DNA of 64,000 nucleotides, taken from the NCBI RefSeq assembly GCF_023824195.1, contig NZ_CP085442.1:5091595-5155594 (forward strand), read 5' to 3'. Positions 9,220 through 18,078 of the stretch are shown here, one piece after another. Within the stretch, counting starts at the first letter, position 1, and every line of letters begins with the position of its first letter. This DNA is from Priestia megaterium. Its GTDB lineage: Bacteria > Bacillota > Bacilli > Bacillales > Bacillaceae_H. The notes under the pieces were generated by a model. That model ran no database searches and was not told the origin of the DNA. It saw only the letters and a program-made list of their open reading frames with translations. The translations under genes were made by a program, and so were the position numbers.

Positions 9220-9981
9220 CTATAGAAGCGTAAATACAATGGCAATACCTGCACCAATAGCGAATGCCGTCAGAAACGCTTCTGCTCCTTTTGATAATCC
9301 AGACAATAAATGTCCCGCCATTAAATCTCGCACTGCATTGGTAATGGACAAGCCAGGAACCAGAGGCATAACGGATCCAATAATAATTTTATCAATTTGC
9401 GTGCCTAGTCCTGAAGCGACTAGAAGAGCTGATAAAAGTCCAATAACTAACGAAGCGGTAAACTCAGCAAAAAAGCGAATCGGAATAAGACGGTGGAAAT
9501 ACACCACGGTTAAAAATCCGAGACCTCCTAAAAACATAGCTGGAATAAAGTCCGTCCATAAACCTTGAAACATGATTAAAAAGCATCCGCTAGAAATGGA
9601 TGCAGCTGCAAGTTGAACCCATAGTGGAAAAGCTACGTTCGTTGCTTCAATTTCTTGTAGCATTTCGTACGCTTCCTCCAAGGAGATGTTTCCTTGACTG
9701 ATTGTTCTTGAGACGCTATTTACCATGGTTACTTTTTTTAAATCTGTCGTTCGTTCGGAAATACGAATTAACTTTGTTTTCGTCGGTTCTTTCGTTTCAA
9801 GTGAAAACATAATCCCTGTTGGCGTCACATAGCTGTGGGATTTTTTTATACCGTAAGACGCTGCAATCCGCATCATTGTGTCTTCTACTCGATACGTTTC
9901 TGCTCCGCTTTCTAACATAATTTTACCTGCTAGTAAGCTAACGTCCATAATTTCATATTTATCTAATTTTTGTTGTGTCAT
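9220..9981 (-). CDS. Threonine/serine exporter family, large (YjjP/DUF1212-like) subunit
   Basis: A 253-residue protein beginning MTQQKLDKYEIMDVSLLAGKIMLESGAE; GKIML.SGAETYRVEDTM is the typical DUF1212/ThrE N-terminal region, followed by five membrane helices and MPLVPGLSITNAVRDLMAGH, the family motif. It probably forms the exporter with the small protein encoded 14 bp downstream. Start: TTG at 9984 and ATG at 9981 are adjacent; GGAG sits 7 nt before the ATG, which is preferred. Role is inferred from the family. Confidence 0.82.
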   Translation of the reverse strand: MTQQKLDKYEIMDVSLLAGKIMLESGAETYRVEDTMMRIAASYGIKKSHSYVTPTGIMFSLETKEPTKTKLIRISERTTDLKKVTMVNSVSRTISQGNISLEEAYEMLQEIEATNVAFPLWVQLAAASISSGCFLIMFQGLWTDFIPAMFLGGLGFLTVVYFHRLIPIRFFAEFTASLVIGLLSALLVASGLGTQIDKIIIGSVMPLVPGLSITNAVRDLMAGHLLSGLSKGAEAFLTAFAIGAGIAIVFTLL

Positions 9982-10073
9982 CAAATCGCTCCAAACATAT
10001 TAAAGCTTGGTTTTTTCCCCTACAGCATACAGTGTATAAGAAAGAGGGAAGTGGACGCAATGGTTAATGCAAA

Positions 10074-10101
10074 AAAGTGTGGACTTTTTGTCTCACACTT
10101 T
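10074..10101 (-). terminator. Terminator of the LacI-type regulator gene
   Basis: On the minus strand the perfect 8-bp arms AAAGTGTG/CACACTTT with a 12-nt loop are followed by TTTGC, downstream of the stop at 10126. Confidence 0.7.
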
Positions 10102-10125
10102 CAGGAATAGTATATACATTCCTTA

Positions 10126-11136
10126 TCAATTCATACGTTTTGTGGTCTCACGCTCTACTAATACAGGTGCCATTGTATACTGTACCTGATCTATTTCTTG
10201 CTGATCCTGAATTTGCTGAAGTAAGAGGTTTACTGCTTTTTCAGCCATTTTTCCCATCGGTTGACGGATGGTTGTTAGTGGAGGATGCGCTTCACTAGCT
10301 TCTGTAATATCATCAAACCCTATAACAGACAAATCTGCTGGAACGTGAAGCCCGTTTTGCCACGCACAGTGTATCACTTTCAGAGCAATGTAATCCGTAG
10401 CACAAATAAGCGCAGTTGGAGGCTCTGGATGATGAGCTAGCTCATTTATAAACTGATATAGTTCATCTGAGTTATTCATATCTTCTTTCACAAACTTTGC
10501 GTTTGCTGACGGTACATACTGATAAAAAAGAGACAGACGGTGCTCGACTCCGCTTACAGCTTTCCCAACGAACCCTATATTCTTATGACCAAGGTCCGTT
10601 AAGTGAGCAACAGCTAATTGCATTCCCACCCCATCATCTACATGTACAATCGGCCAAAGTGCAGAAGAGGCGTCTCCTGTGAGAGAAACGTAAGGCGTTT
10701 GATATTGTTTTAATACATCTACAAACGGATGCTGAGCAGCTACATAGTCTAATAAAATGACCCCATCAAACCAATGGTTCATCATAACATTTAATTGACG
10801 CTCAGCCGTTGTTTCTTCGTAATCCGTATGTCCAATAAGAACATCCATCCCTCGACTTTGGACTTGTTGCTGTACCTTTTTTAATAGTTCAATTAGAAAC
10901 GGATCTTTTAAATCTCTAATTAATATCCCGATAATCCCTGTTTTTTGGGCCCGCAGAGCTGCCGCAAATGGATTCGTCTGATACCCTAAATGAGCTGCTG
11001 CTTTTAGCACTTTTTGTTTAGTTTTTTCACTGATTTTAATTTTACCGTCTTTATTATTGAAGATTCTTGATACCGTAGCTAATGAAACACCCGCTTCTTT
11101 TGCTACTTCTGTAATCGTGACTTTTTTTCTCCCCAT
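10126..11136 (-). CDS. LacI-family transcriptional regulator
   Basis: A 336-residue regulator. Residues 5-25 form the LacI helix-turn-helix (VTITEVAKEAGVSLATVSRIF), followed by the hinge helix region and a periplasmic-binding-like sensor domain (IGILIRDLKDPF, HVDDGVGMQLA, ALICATDYIALKV, SVIGFDDITEA). Such proteins bind palindromic operators with a central CG and release on binding a sugar or sugar phosphate. Its neighbours, an esterase and a sugar/H+ symporter, are the likely targets; a LacI-type palindrome overlaps the symporter -35 box at 12132-12145. The effector is unknown. Confidence 0.9.
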   Translation of the reverse strand: MGRKKVTITEVAKEAGVSLATVSRIFNNKDGKIKISEKTKQKVLKAAAHLGYQTNPFAAALRAQKTGIIGILIRDLKDPFLIELLKKVQQQVQSRGMDVLIGHTDYEETTAERQLNVMMNHWFDGVILLDYVAAQHPFVDVLKQYQTPYVSLTGDASSALWPIVHVDDGVGMQLAVAHLTDLGHKNIGFVGKAVSGVEHRLSLFYQYVPSANAKFVKEDMNNSDELYQFINELAHHPEPPTALICATDYIALKVIHCAWQNGLHVPADLSVIGFDDITEASEAHPPLTTIRQPMGKMAEKAVNLLLQQIQDQQEIDQVQYTMAPVLVERETTKRMN

Positions 11137-11231
11137 TCGTACCGACTCCCATTTCCTTTTAGTCTATCGACCAAGTAAACATTTTTCTTTATTATACTAC
11201 TAGAAGCCGGAACCACCGAAAACTACCTTCC

Positions 11232-12008
11232 CTACTTTTCACTAAACAGCCACTTTAACACATCTTGAATTTTTTGATCCCAATATGCCCAGTCGTGACT
11301 TCCTTTTTCTTCTTCATATGTAAAACAAATAGGCTCTTGCTTACATCGCTCGGAAAAACGTTTATTTTCCTGATATAAAAAATCTTCCGTTCCACAGCAT
11401 TGATAAATACGCGGAGTCACTTCTCCATAGCGCCGGCGATTTTCAAGCAGCCAGAAAAGATCATCCTCAGGTCTAATAACAGGCGGCATGCCAAAAATCA
11501 AAGGATAATCCAAGAACTGAACTTCTCCTCGCCCTCCAAGCCCTTCAACGTCCATCACTCCTGATAAACTGGCAGCTGCAGAAAATTGATGTGGTTTGCG
11601 AAACGCCCATTTTAAAGCGCCGTACCCTCCCATAGAAAGACCAGCTACAAAATTATCTTCTCTTTTTTCCGATAACGGAAAAAATGATCTAGCCAATTGA
11701 GGAAGTTCTTCTGTTACAAACGTCCAATACTTCTTTCCATAAGCCATATCTCTATAAAAGCTACGATCTACATTTGGCATTACAACTGCAAGTCCTAATT
11801 CTGATGCGTAGCGTTCAATCGAAGTTCTTCTCATCCATATCGTATGATCATCAGAAAGACCGTGTAATAAATAGAGCGTAGGGTGTTTCTCACTTCTTGT
11901 ATTGGTTTGTAAACCAATTTGAGATTTTGTTTGCTGCGGTATCAAAACGTTCATTGAAGTACTTATTTGCAATACTTCTGAAAAAAAATCACATTGCATA
12001 AACGCCAT
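11232..12008 (-). CDS. Esterase family protein (alpha/beta hydrolase, tributyrin-esterase type)
   Basis: A 258-residue cytoplasmic serine hydrolase of the putative-esterase family (related to EstA and S-formylglutathione hydrolase). Seen: YLLHGLSDDHTIW near the oxyanion region, nucleophile elbow GLSMGGYGALKWAF, acid in CCGTEDFLYQEN and catalytic His in KGSHDWAYWD. No signal peptide. Start: the frame is open 18 codons further upstream, but ATG at 12008 has GGGGGGAAGAG before it. It is divergent from the sugar symporter and lies next to the LacI-type regulator, which suggests removal of acyl groups from imported sugars or glycosides (inference). Confidence 0.85.
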   Translation of the reverse strand: MAFMQCDFFSEVLQISTSMNVLIPQQTKSQIGLQTNTRSEKHPTLYLLHGLSDDHTIWMRRTSIERYASELGLAVVMPNVDRSFYRDMAYGKKYWTFVTEELPQLARSFFPLSEKREDNFVAGLSMGGYGALKWAFRKPHQFSAAASLSGVMDVEGLGGRGEVQFLDYPLIFGMPPVIRPEDDLFWLLENRRRYGEVTPRIYQCCGTEDFLYQENKRFSERCKQEPICFTYEEEKGSHDWAYWDQKIQDVLKWLFSEK

Positions 12009-12131
12009 ATTTCTCTTCCCCCCTATTTTTTCTTCCCTATTGATTGATAACAAAACGTACATAATTCATATAAAAGTTAAAAAATAGTTTGATTATTTAT
12101 AATTTTTAGTTTAACATAAAAACATCTTTTA

Positions 12132-12193
12132 TGAAAACGTTTTACGTATAACGTTTTTTTAATTAAAATAGTGACCGTGATTCAAAGGAGGAA
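12132..12193 (+). promoter_or_regulatory. Symporter promoter with LacI/CcpA-type operator
   Basis: TTTACG (12141-12146) and TAAAAT (12164-12169) are separated by 17 bp. The palindrome TGAAAACGTTTTAC at 12132-12145 overlaps the -35 box, and a second AACGTTTT word follows at about 12150. The central CG and arms fit a LacI-family operator and match a CcpA cre site at 12 of 14 positions. A strong AAAGGAGGAA ribosome-binding site precedes the ATG at 12199. Confidence 0.65.
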
Positions 12194-12198
12194 TTTAT

Positions 12199-13584
12199 AT
12201 GGGGATAGTAAAAGTAACTTCTGACGAGTATAAGGAGCAAAAAGGAAATCTATTTTTTGTGATTTTCATTTCATGTGCAGCTGCTTTTGGAGGGTTACTT
12301 TACGGCTATGACACAGCCGTCATTTCAGGAGCTATTGGGTTGATGGAAGTGCATTTTAATCTTAGTCCAACGATGGTAGGTTTTGTTGTATCTAGTCTGC
12401 TGCTCGGTGGTGCCGTTGGGGTACTTGCTTCAGGAAAACTGAGTGATCGATTCGGTAGAAAAAGCATCTTACTTTTAGCACCTTCTTTATTTATCGTATC
12501 CGCAATTATGCAAGCGCTATCTTCATCCATCTCTTTTGTGATTATTTCTCGAATTATTGGAGGACTAGGCATTGGTATGGCTTCTGTTCTTTCTATTACC
12601 TATATTTCTGAAATAGCCCCTCCGCACATGCGCGGCCGCTTAGGCTCTCTTTATCAATTTGCTGTTGCCATTGGGATTGTTTCTGTCTATTTTGTAAATG
12701 ACTACATTTTATCTATTGGGGAAGACGCTTGGCAGAATTCCACGGGATGGCGCTACATTATCGGTGCTTCTGGCATTCCAGCTCTTTTATTTCTTCTTAT
12801 CCTTTCTCCTGTTCCTGAAAGTCCGAGGTGGCTGGTAAAAGCAAACCGCACTTTAGAAGCTATGGACATTTTAATTAAAATCAATGGTACACACATTGCA
12901 CACCAAGAGCTGTATCATATTGAGCAATCGTTAAAAGAAAATCAGCGGGCTTCTCTTTCGCTTTTTAAAGAGGCAGGTCTTCGAAAAGCGTTGCTTATTG
13001 GTATTCTACTTGCAGCCTTTCAACAGCTTGTCGGAATTAATGCCATTATTTATTACGCCCCGCAAGTTTTTGAAGCAGCTGGAGCTAGAGGAGATTTATC
13101 GCTCCTTGTTACGTCTATGATTGGTGTAGCTGCCTTTTTAGGAGTTCTTTGTTCCATGTGGCTTATCGACCGGATTGGCCGCAAAGCTTTATTGCTTATT
13201 GGCACAGCTGGTATGGCCGTTACGCAGCTTCTCGTTTCCTTTGGATTTCATTCTCAGGGTACTGAAGGGTTGACTACAAGTTTACTTATTGTTTTTTATT
13301 TATTTCTTTTTAATATTTCTATGGGACCCGTTGTATGGGTTGTGATTTCTGAAATTTTTCCTAATCACGCGAGAGGCTATGCAATGTCTATTTCCACGTT
13401 TTTCTTGTGGATAGCTAATTGGTTTGTGTCTCAGTTTTTCCCTATTCTTTGGAACAAAGCTGGAGGATCTTTTACATTTTTATCCTTTATGATTATGTGT
13501 ATCGCTTCATTTTTGTTTATATGGAAGTGGGTTCCAGAAACAAAAGGAAAGTCACTTGAAGAAATTGAACATATATGGAAATAA
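12199..13584 (+). CDS. Sugar porter family MFS transporter (sugar/H+ symporter)
   Basis: A 461-residue, 12-helix major-facilitator protein with every sugar-porter signature: GGLLYGYDTAVISGA in helix 1, DRFGRKS and DRIGRKA loops, PESPRWLVK after helix 6, QQLVGINAIIYYAPQVF in helix 7 and PETKGKSLEEIE after helix 12. These import pentoses, hexoses or polyols with H+; close Bacillus relatives are AraE, XylT-like proteins and YwtG/CsbC/IolT. The sugar cannot be named. It is divergent from the esterase gene, and a LacI-type operator overlaps its promoter. Confidence 0.93.
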   Translation: MGIVKVTSDEYKEQKGNLFFVIFISCAAAFGGLLYGYDTAVISGAIGLMEVHFNLSPTMVGFVVSSLLLGGAVGVLASGKLSDRFGRKSILLLAPSLFIVSAIMQALSSSISFVIISRIIGGLGIGMASVLSITYISEIAPPHMRGRLGSLYQFAVAIGIVSVYFVNDYILSIGEDAWQNSTGWRYIIGASGIPALLFLLILSPVPESPRWLVKANRTLEAMDILIKINGTHIAHQELYHIEQSLKENQRASLSLFKEAGLRKALLIGILLAAFQQLVGINAIIYYAPQVFEAAGARGDLSLLVTSMIGVAAFLGVLCSMWLIDRIGRKALLLIGTAGMAVTQLLVSFGFHSQGTEGLTTSLLIVFYLFLFNISMGPVVWVVISEIFPNHARGYAMSISTFFLWIANWFVSQFFPILWNKAGGSFTFLSFMIMCIASFLFIWKWVPETKGKSLEEIEHIWK

Positions 13585-13620
13585 AAGAAGCCTGAGCATA
13601 TGCCTCAGGCTTCTTTTTTA
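13583..13620. terminator. Bidirectional terminator
   Basis: Perfect 10-bp arms GAAGCCTGAG/CTCAGGCTTC flanked by A- and T-runs, between the convergent symporter and proA genes. Confidence 0.93.
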
Positions 13621-14862
13621 TCGAATTTGTCCATCTCCGTAAATAATATATTTTAGCGTTGTTAATTCCTTTAATCCCATCGGTCCACGCGCATGAAGCT
13701 TTTGTGTACTAATTCCGATCTCTGCCCCGAAACCAAACTCTTCTCCGTCCGTAAACCTCGTTGAAGCATTCACATAAACAGCGGCTGAATTAACGCGCTG
13801 TAAAAAACGCTGAGCATGAGTATAATTTGTTGTTACAATCGCTTCAGAGTGATGTGAACTATGAACATTAATATGGGAAATCGCTTCATCGATATCATCT
13901 ACGATTTTAACCGCCATGATGAAATCTAGATATTCTTTCTTCCAATCCTCATCCCCTGCTGGAACAAGATCTGGAACGATTGTTAGCGCACGTTTATCAC
14001 CGCGTACTTCTACATCTTTCTCTCGTAGCGCTTGAACAATAATCGGCAAAAATTCATGAGCCGCTCGTTCATGAATAATCAGCTTTTCGGCTGAGTTACA
14101 CACCGCTGGACGAGATGTTTTTGCATTAATGACAATATTGGCCGCCATGTCACGGTCATATTCTTCATCAACATAAATGTGGCAGTTCCCGGTTCCTGTC
14201 TCAATAACGGGAACCGTTGCATTTTTTACCACCGCTTCAATTAAACCAGCACCGCCTCGAGGAATTAATACATCGATATATTCATTTAGTTTCATTAACT
14301 CCAGTGCTGTTTCTCTCGACGTATCTTCAATAAGCTGTACACTATGCTCAGGCAATCCTGCACTTGCCGCTGCTTGAGATAATACAGAAACAATCGCTTG
14401 ATTTGAATAAAACGCCTCGCTGCCTCCGCGCAAAATAACCGCATTTCCTGCTTTTAAGCATAAGCCTGCTGCATCACATGTAACGTTTGGACGTGCTTCA
14501 TAAATAATTCCTATGACACCAATAGGTACACGCTGCTGCCCAATTTGTAAGCCATTTGGTCGCTTCGCCATAGACAGCACTTCTCCTACTGGATCCGCAA
14601 GCGCAGCTACTTGGCGCAGGCCGTCTGCCATTCCATGAATCCTCTCTTCATTTAAAGATAGGCGATCTAACATCGCTTTTGACGTGCCTTTTTGAACGGC
14701 TTTTTCTATGTCTAATTCATTGGCTTTTAAAATCGCTGCTTGCTGACTCAATAAAGCAGCCGCCATTTTATAAAGCGCTTGCTGTTTTTGTTCGCTCGTT
14801 ACATTTCCTAAGAAATAAGAGGCATCTTTTGCCTGCTTTCCTTTAAGCTGCAATTCACTCAT
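13618..14862 (-). CDS. proA: Glutamate-5-semialdehyde dehydrogenase (gamma-glutamyl phosphate reductase)
   Basis: A 414-residue NADPH-dependent enzyme of the aldehyde dehydrogenase superfamily that reduces gamma-glutamyl phosphate to glutamate semialdehyde, the second step of proline synthesis. Seen: GVIGIIYEARPNVTCDAAGLCLKAGNA cofactor-binding region (in part), the ETGTGNCHIY segment, catalytic Cys in RPAVCNSAEKL and the C-terminal GRGPMGLKE-like ARGPMGLKELTTLKY. The length is typical. It overlaps the end of proB by 4 bp (ATGA), so both enzymes are translated as a unit. Confidence 0.96.
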   Translation of the reverse strand: MSELQLKGKQAKDASYFLGNVTSEQKQQALYKMAAALLSQQAAILKANELDIEKAVQKGTSKAMLDRLSLNEERIHGMADGLRQVAALADPVGEVLSMAKRPNGLQIGQQRVPIGVIGIIYEARPNVTCDAAGLCLKAGNAVILRGGSEAFYSNQAIVSVLSQAAASAGLPEHSVQLIEDTSRETALELMKLNEYIDVLIPRGGAGLIEAVVKNATVPVIETGTGNCHIYVDEEYDRDMAANIVINAKTSRPAVCNSAEKLIIHERAAHEFLPIIVQALREKDVEVRGDKRALTIVPDLVPAGDEDWKKEYLDFIMAVKIVDDIDEAISHINVHSSHHSEAIVTTNYTHAQRFLQRVNSAAVYVNASTRFTDGEEFGFGAEIGISTQKLHARGPMGLKELTTLKYIIYGDGQIR

Positions 14863-15683
14863 TTCATTACTCCTTCAGCTTGTTTTAAGAATAACGTTCC
14901 AATTTCTTGGCCTTCAATAATATCTCGCAAAATACTTGGCTCTTTACCATTTGCTAAGATTAAGCTCACACCTGCACTTGTAGCTGTTTTAGCAGCGGTA
15001 AGCTTTGTGACCATTCCGCCTGTTCCAACGTCAGTTCCACTATCTCCAGCAAAATTCTCAAGCTCCGGTGTGATGCCATCTATTACTTTCATTAATTTAG
15101 AGTTAGGGTTTTTTGTGGGATCTGAATCAAAGAAACCGTCAATATCAGATAAAATAACAAGTAAATCTGCGTGAATCAAAACTGAAACAATGGCGGATAA
15201 ATTATCGTTATCTCCAAAACGCACGATGTTTTCAATCTCATCGATTGCAACTGTATCGTTTTCATTCACAATAGGAATCACTTTGTCTTCAATTAATTTT
15301 TCAAACGTGTTCACAACGTTATTGCGCACATGTTCATCTTCGATTACATCTTTCGTTAACAGTACTTGACCAACGATGTGGCTGTACTCACCAAAGAATT
15401 TACTATAGATATGCATAAGCTCACATTGCCCGACAGAGGCCGCTGCTTGTTTTTCTCGAATAGAAGTTGGCTTTTCTTTTAACTTTAGTTTTTTTACTCC
15501 CACTTGAACGGCACCTGATGTAACAAGCACAACTTCTTTTCCTGCGTTCATTAAATCAGATAAAACACGCGCTAGTTTTTCAATGCGTGCTAAGTTAATA
15601 TCTCCATTATCATAGGTCAACGTAGATGTCCCTACTTTGACTACAATACGCTTGCTATTTTGTAACTCTTGACGATGGTTCAC
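14859..15683 (-). CDS. proB: Glutamate 5-kinase, short form without PUA domain
   Basis: An amino-acid kinase that phosphorylates glutamate, the first and usually feedback-inhibited step of proline synthesis. Seen: VVKVGTSTLT (nucleotide site), VLVTSGAVQVG, NENDTVAIDE, FGDNDNLSA and DVGTGGMVTKLTAA. At about 274 residues it ends right after the kinase domain; the roughly 90-residue C-terminal PUA domain of the E. coli and B. subtilis enzymes is absent. Start is uncertain: GTG at 15683 lies 9 nt after TAGGGAG, whereas ATG at 15692 abuts it. No T-box leader fits between the promoter and the start. Confidence 0.93.
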   Translation of the reverse strand: MNHRQELQNSKRIVVKVGTSTLTYDNGDINLARIEKLARVLSDLMNAGKEVVLVTSGAVQVGVKKLKLKEKPTSIREKQAAASVGQCELMHIYSKFFGEYSHIVGQVLLTKDVIEDEHVRNNVVNTFEKLIEDKVIPIVNENDTVAIDEIENIVRFGDNDNLSAIVSVLIHADLLVILSDIDGFFDSDPTKNPNSKLMKVIDGITPELENFAGDSGTDVGTGGMVTKLTAAKTATSAGVSLILANGKEPSILRDIIEGQEIGTLFLKQAEGVMK

Positions 15684-15735
15684 TCTTTTCATCTCCCTAA
15701 CTAAAAACACCTAAATGCGTACTAATTTTTTTAAA

Positions 15736-15741
15736 ATTATA
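15736..15741 (-). promoter_or_regulatory. proBA promoter, extended -10
   Basis: On the minus strand TGCTATAAT gives an extended -10 (TATAAT at 15736-15741) with a poor -35. The predicted leader is only about 45-50 nt long. Confidence 0.55.
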
Positions 15742-15823
15742 GCAGAGATTATGCGAAAAGTCTTATAGTTTTTCAAAGGGAATTTGAACTTTCTAATTTT
15801 TTAAATAATTAAGGGAAAAACTG

Positions 15824-15852
15824 GTGATAAAAGCGCTTTCTTCTTTTATAAT
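15824..15852 (+). promoter_or_regulatory. cstA promoter with cre-like site
   Basis: GTGATA (15824-15829), 17-bp spacer, TATAAT (15847-15852). Inside the spacer TAAAAGCGCTTTCT (15828-15841) matches the CcpA cre consensus at 12 of 14 positions, with the canonical AAGCGCTT core. A small ACACAA/TTGTGT hairpin lies in the leader at 15871-15892. Confidence 0.65.
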
Positions 15853-15935
15853 GAAAGTTGTAAGGGGAACACACAATTACATAACGTTGTGTAGTAGTAC
15901 AAACATCAGACAACTAAGGGATAGGGGGATTTGTA

Positions 15936-17744
15936 ATGAATGCGGTTACGATTGTTATTGGATCCATCTGTATTTTAATGATTGCGTATCGGCTTTATGG
16001 AACATTCATGGCTGTTAAGGTCTTGAAACTAAACGATGCGCAAAAAACGCCAGCACATGAGCTTGAAGATGGAAAAGATTATGTGCCAACCAACCGATGG
16101 GTAACATTTGGTCATCACTTTGCAGCTATTGCAGCTGCGGGTCCGCTTGTTGGACCTATTTTAGCAGCTCAGTTTGGCTATTTGCCCGGACTGCTCTGGC
16201 TTTTAATAGGAGCTGTAATCGGAGGAGCCGTTCACGATGCAGTTGTGTTATTTGCATCTATGCGCCAAAAAGGCCAGTCGCTTTCAGAAGTGGCTAAAAA
16301 AGAGCTGGGACCCGTCGCTGGTTTTTGTACAGGTTTAGCTATGCTTTTTATCATTACCATCACAATGGCCGGTTTATCTATGGTCGTGTTACACGCACTT
16401 GAGAAAAATCCTTGGGGCACATTCGCTGTTGGAATTACGATTCCGATCGCAATGGGGGTAGGTATTTACCACAAAAAAACCGGTAATTTAAAAGCGGCTT
16501 CTACCGTCGGCTTTATTTTAATTTTAATCGCCGTATTTAGCGGTCCTTATATTCAAGGAACAGCTTTAGGAGATTTTTTAACGCTAGATATTAAAACACT
16601 TTCAATTATTCTTCCCGTTTATGCATTTTTCGCAGCGGCCTTGCCCGTTTGGCTGCTTTTAGCACCTCGAGATTATTTAAGCAGCTTTATGAAAATCGGT
16701 GTCTTTATCGCGCTGATTGTAGGCGTGTTTTTCGTAAATCCAGCAATTCCATTTCCTGCAGTTACTGAATTTATTCACGGAGGCGGCCCTATTTTAGCAG
16801 GACCTGTGTGGCCGTTCATTTCCATTACGATCGCCTGCGGTGCTATTTCCGGCTTCCATGCATTTGTTGGTTCAGGAACAACCCCTAAGATGCTCGACCG
16901 TTGGAGTGACATTAAAGTTGTAGGCTTCGGCGCGATGTTAGTCGAATGCTTAGTAGGAATTATGGCATTAATTGCAGCAACAGCTTTACATCCTGGAGAC
17001 TATTTTGCAATCAACTCTACACCTGAAGTGTTTAAAACGCTCGGTATGAACGTGACAGCTCTTCCTCAGCTTAGCCAAGAGATTGGTCTAAACTTAGAAG
17101 GCCGTACAGGCGGCGCTGTTACACTGGCTGTAGGAATGACGTACATCTTCACGGAAATTCCTTGGTTCAGCCACCTGTCTTCTTATTTTTTCCAATTCGT
17201 CATTATGTTTGAAGCAGTGTTTATTTTAACTGCTATCGACGCTGGCACACGCGTTTCCCGCTATTTAATTCAAGACTTTTTCGGTGAATTTTATAAGCCT
17301 TTGAAGCGAGTAGACTGGCTTCCCGGGTCAATTTTTGCAAGCGCCCTAGCCTGTTTTATGTGGGGGTACTTATTATTCTCAGGAGATATTGGCTCCGTTT
17401 GGGCGCTGTTCGGCGTATCGAATCAGTTAATGGCCTCTATTGGTTTAATTATTGGAGCAACCGTCATTCTTAGAATTGCAGATAAACGCTCCTATATGCT
17501 TACTTGCCTTATTCCACTAGCCTACCTTTACGTAACGGTTAACTATGCGGGTTATTGGATGGTTAAGAATGTGTATTTGAATGAAGCTGCGGCAGGTTAC
17601 AGCATATTAAATGCGACTCTTTCTATCATCATGCTTATACTCGGTCTCATTATTATGATAGCCGCGATTCAAAAATGGACACAGCTTTGGCGCACGCCTC
17701 AGGCTGAGCTGGCAGCAAAAGCAAATTTATCACAAAATATATAA
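15936..17744 (+). CDS. cstA: Carbon starvation protein CstA (peptide/pyruvate transporter family)
   Basis: A 602-residue polytopic membrane protein of the CstA family. Seen: the N-terminal region with FGHHFAAIAAAGPLVGPILAAQFGYLPGLLW, VHDAVVLFASMRQKG, SGFHAFVGSGTTPK, and C-terminal helices with FGVSNQLMA. Family members take up peptides or pyruvate during carbon limitation. The ATG at 15936 follows AGGGGG. A cre-like site inside the promoter implies repression by CcpA when sugars are abundant, which fits the carbon-starvation role. The 3' side is closed by the hairpin of a repeat element rather than by a separate terminator. Confidence 0.93.
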   Translation: MNAVTIVIGSICILMIAYRLYGTFMAVKVLKLNDAQKTPAHELEDGKDYVPTNRWVTFGHHFAAIAAAGPLVGPILAAQFGYLPGLLWLLIGAVIGGAVHDAVVLFASMRQKGQSLSEVAKKELGPVAGFCTGLAMLFIITITMAGLSMVVLHALEKNPWGTFAVGITIPIAMGVGIYHKKTGNLKAASTVGFILILIAVFSGPYIQGTALGDFLTLDIKTLSIILPVYAFFAAALPVWLLLAPRDYLSSFMKIGVFIALIVGVFFVNPAIPFPAVTEFIHGGGPILAGPVWPFISITIACGAISGFHAFVGSGTTPKMLDRWSDIKVVGFGAMLVECLVGIMALIAATALHPGDYFAINSTPEVFKTLGMNVTALPQLSQEIGLNLEGRTGGAVTLAVGMTYIFTEIPWFSHLSSYFFQFVIMFEAVFILTAIDAGTRVSRYLIQDFFGEFYKPLKRVDWLPGSIFASALACFMWGYLLFSGDIGSVWALFGVSNQLMASIGLIIGATVILRIADKRSYMLTCLIPLAYLYVTVNYAGYWMVKNVYLNEAAAGYSILNATLSIIMLILGLIIMIAAIQKWTQLWRTPQAELAAKANLSQNI

Positions 17745-17750
17745 AACGAA

Positions 17751-18078
17751 CGAGGCTAGAACAAAAGTAGTTTAGTTGGTTGAAGGAAGATCCGAACGAT
17801 AAACCGTTCGGATTTTTTCATTGTTTAGGGTTAACATGGATTTAATCTCTTTAGTGGCTTCTAGCTGTTGGTTGGAGGGCACAGGGAAGACTCCTGCGTG
17901 AAAAACGGAACAGATGAGACCCCGCAGGAGCGTAAGCGGCGAGGAGGCTCATCGGCCGCCCGCGGAAAGCGAAGTCTTGCACGGAAATCAACAGCGGTGT
18001 CACAAGCGATCCATAGGAGCTCCTTTATTCCAGTTGTTCATCTTTAGATTGGATCGATTTCGTTATGTCTCAGCCTCG
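17751..18078 (+). mobile_element. MITE-like repeat element, copy A (contains terminator hairpin)
   Basis: A 328-bp non-coding element also present inverted at 23713-24043. Its ends are imperfect inverted repeats (CGAGGCTAGAACA at the left, TGTCTCAGCCTCG at the right). Near the left end ATCCGAACG/CGTTCGGAT (17790-17813) plus T-run forms a terminator that serves cstA. The core (about 17859-18013) is closely similar to copy B and can fold: CTCCTGCG (17891-17898) with CGCAGGAG (17923-17930), and GCGGC (17936-17940) with GCCGC (17955-17959). No coding frame. It resembles dispersed intergenic repeats common in Bacillaceae genomes; no transposase is nearby. Confidence 0.75.

Noticed and set aside
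15684..15935. Possible T-box riboswitch upstream of proB
   Set aside because: The -10 box leaves only about 50 nt of leader, and no T-box sequence is present.
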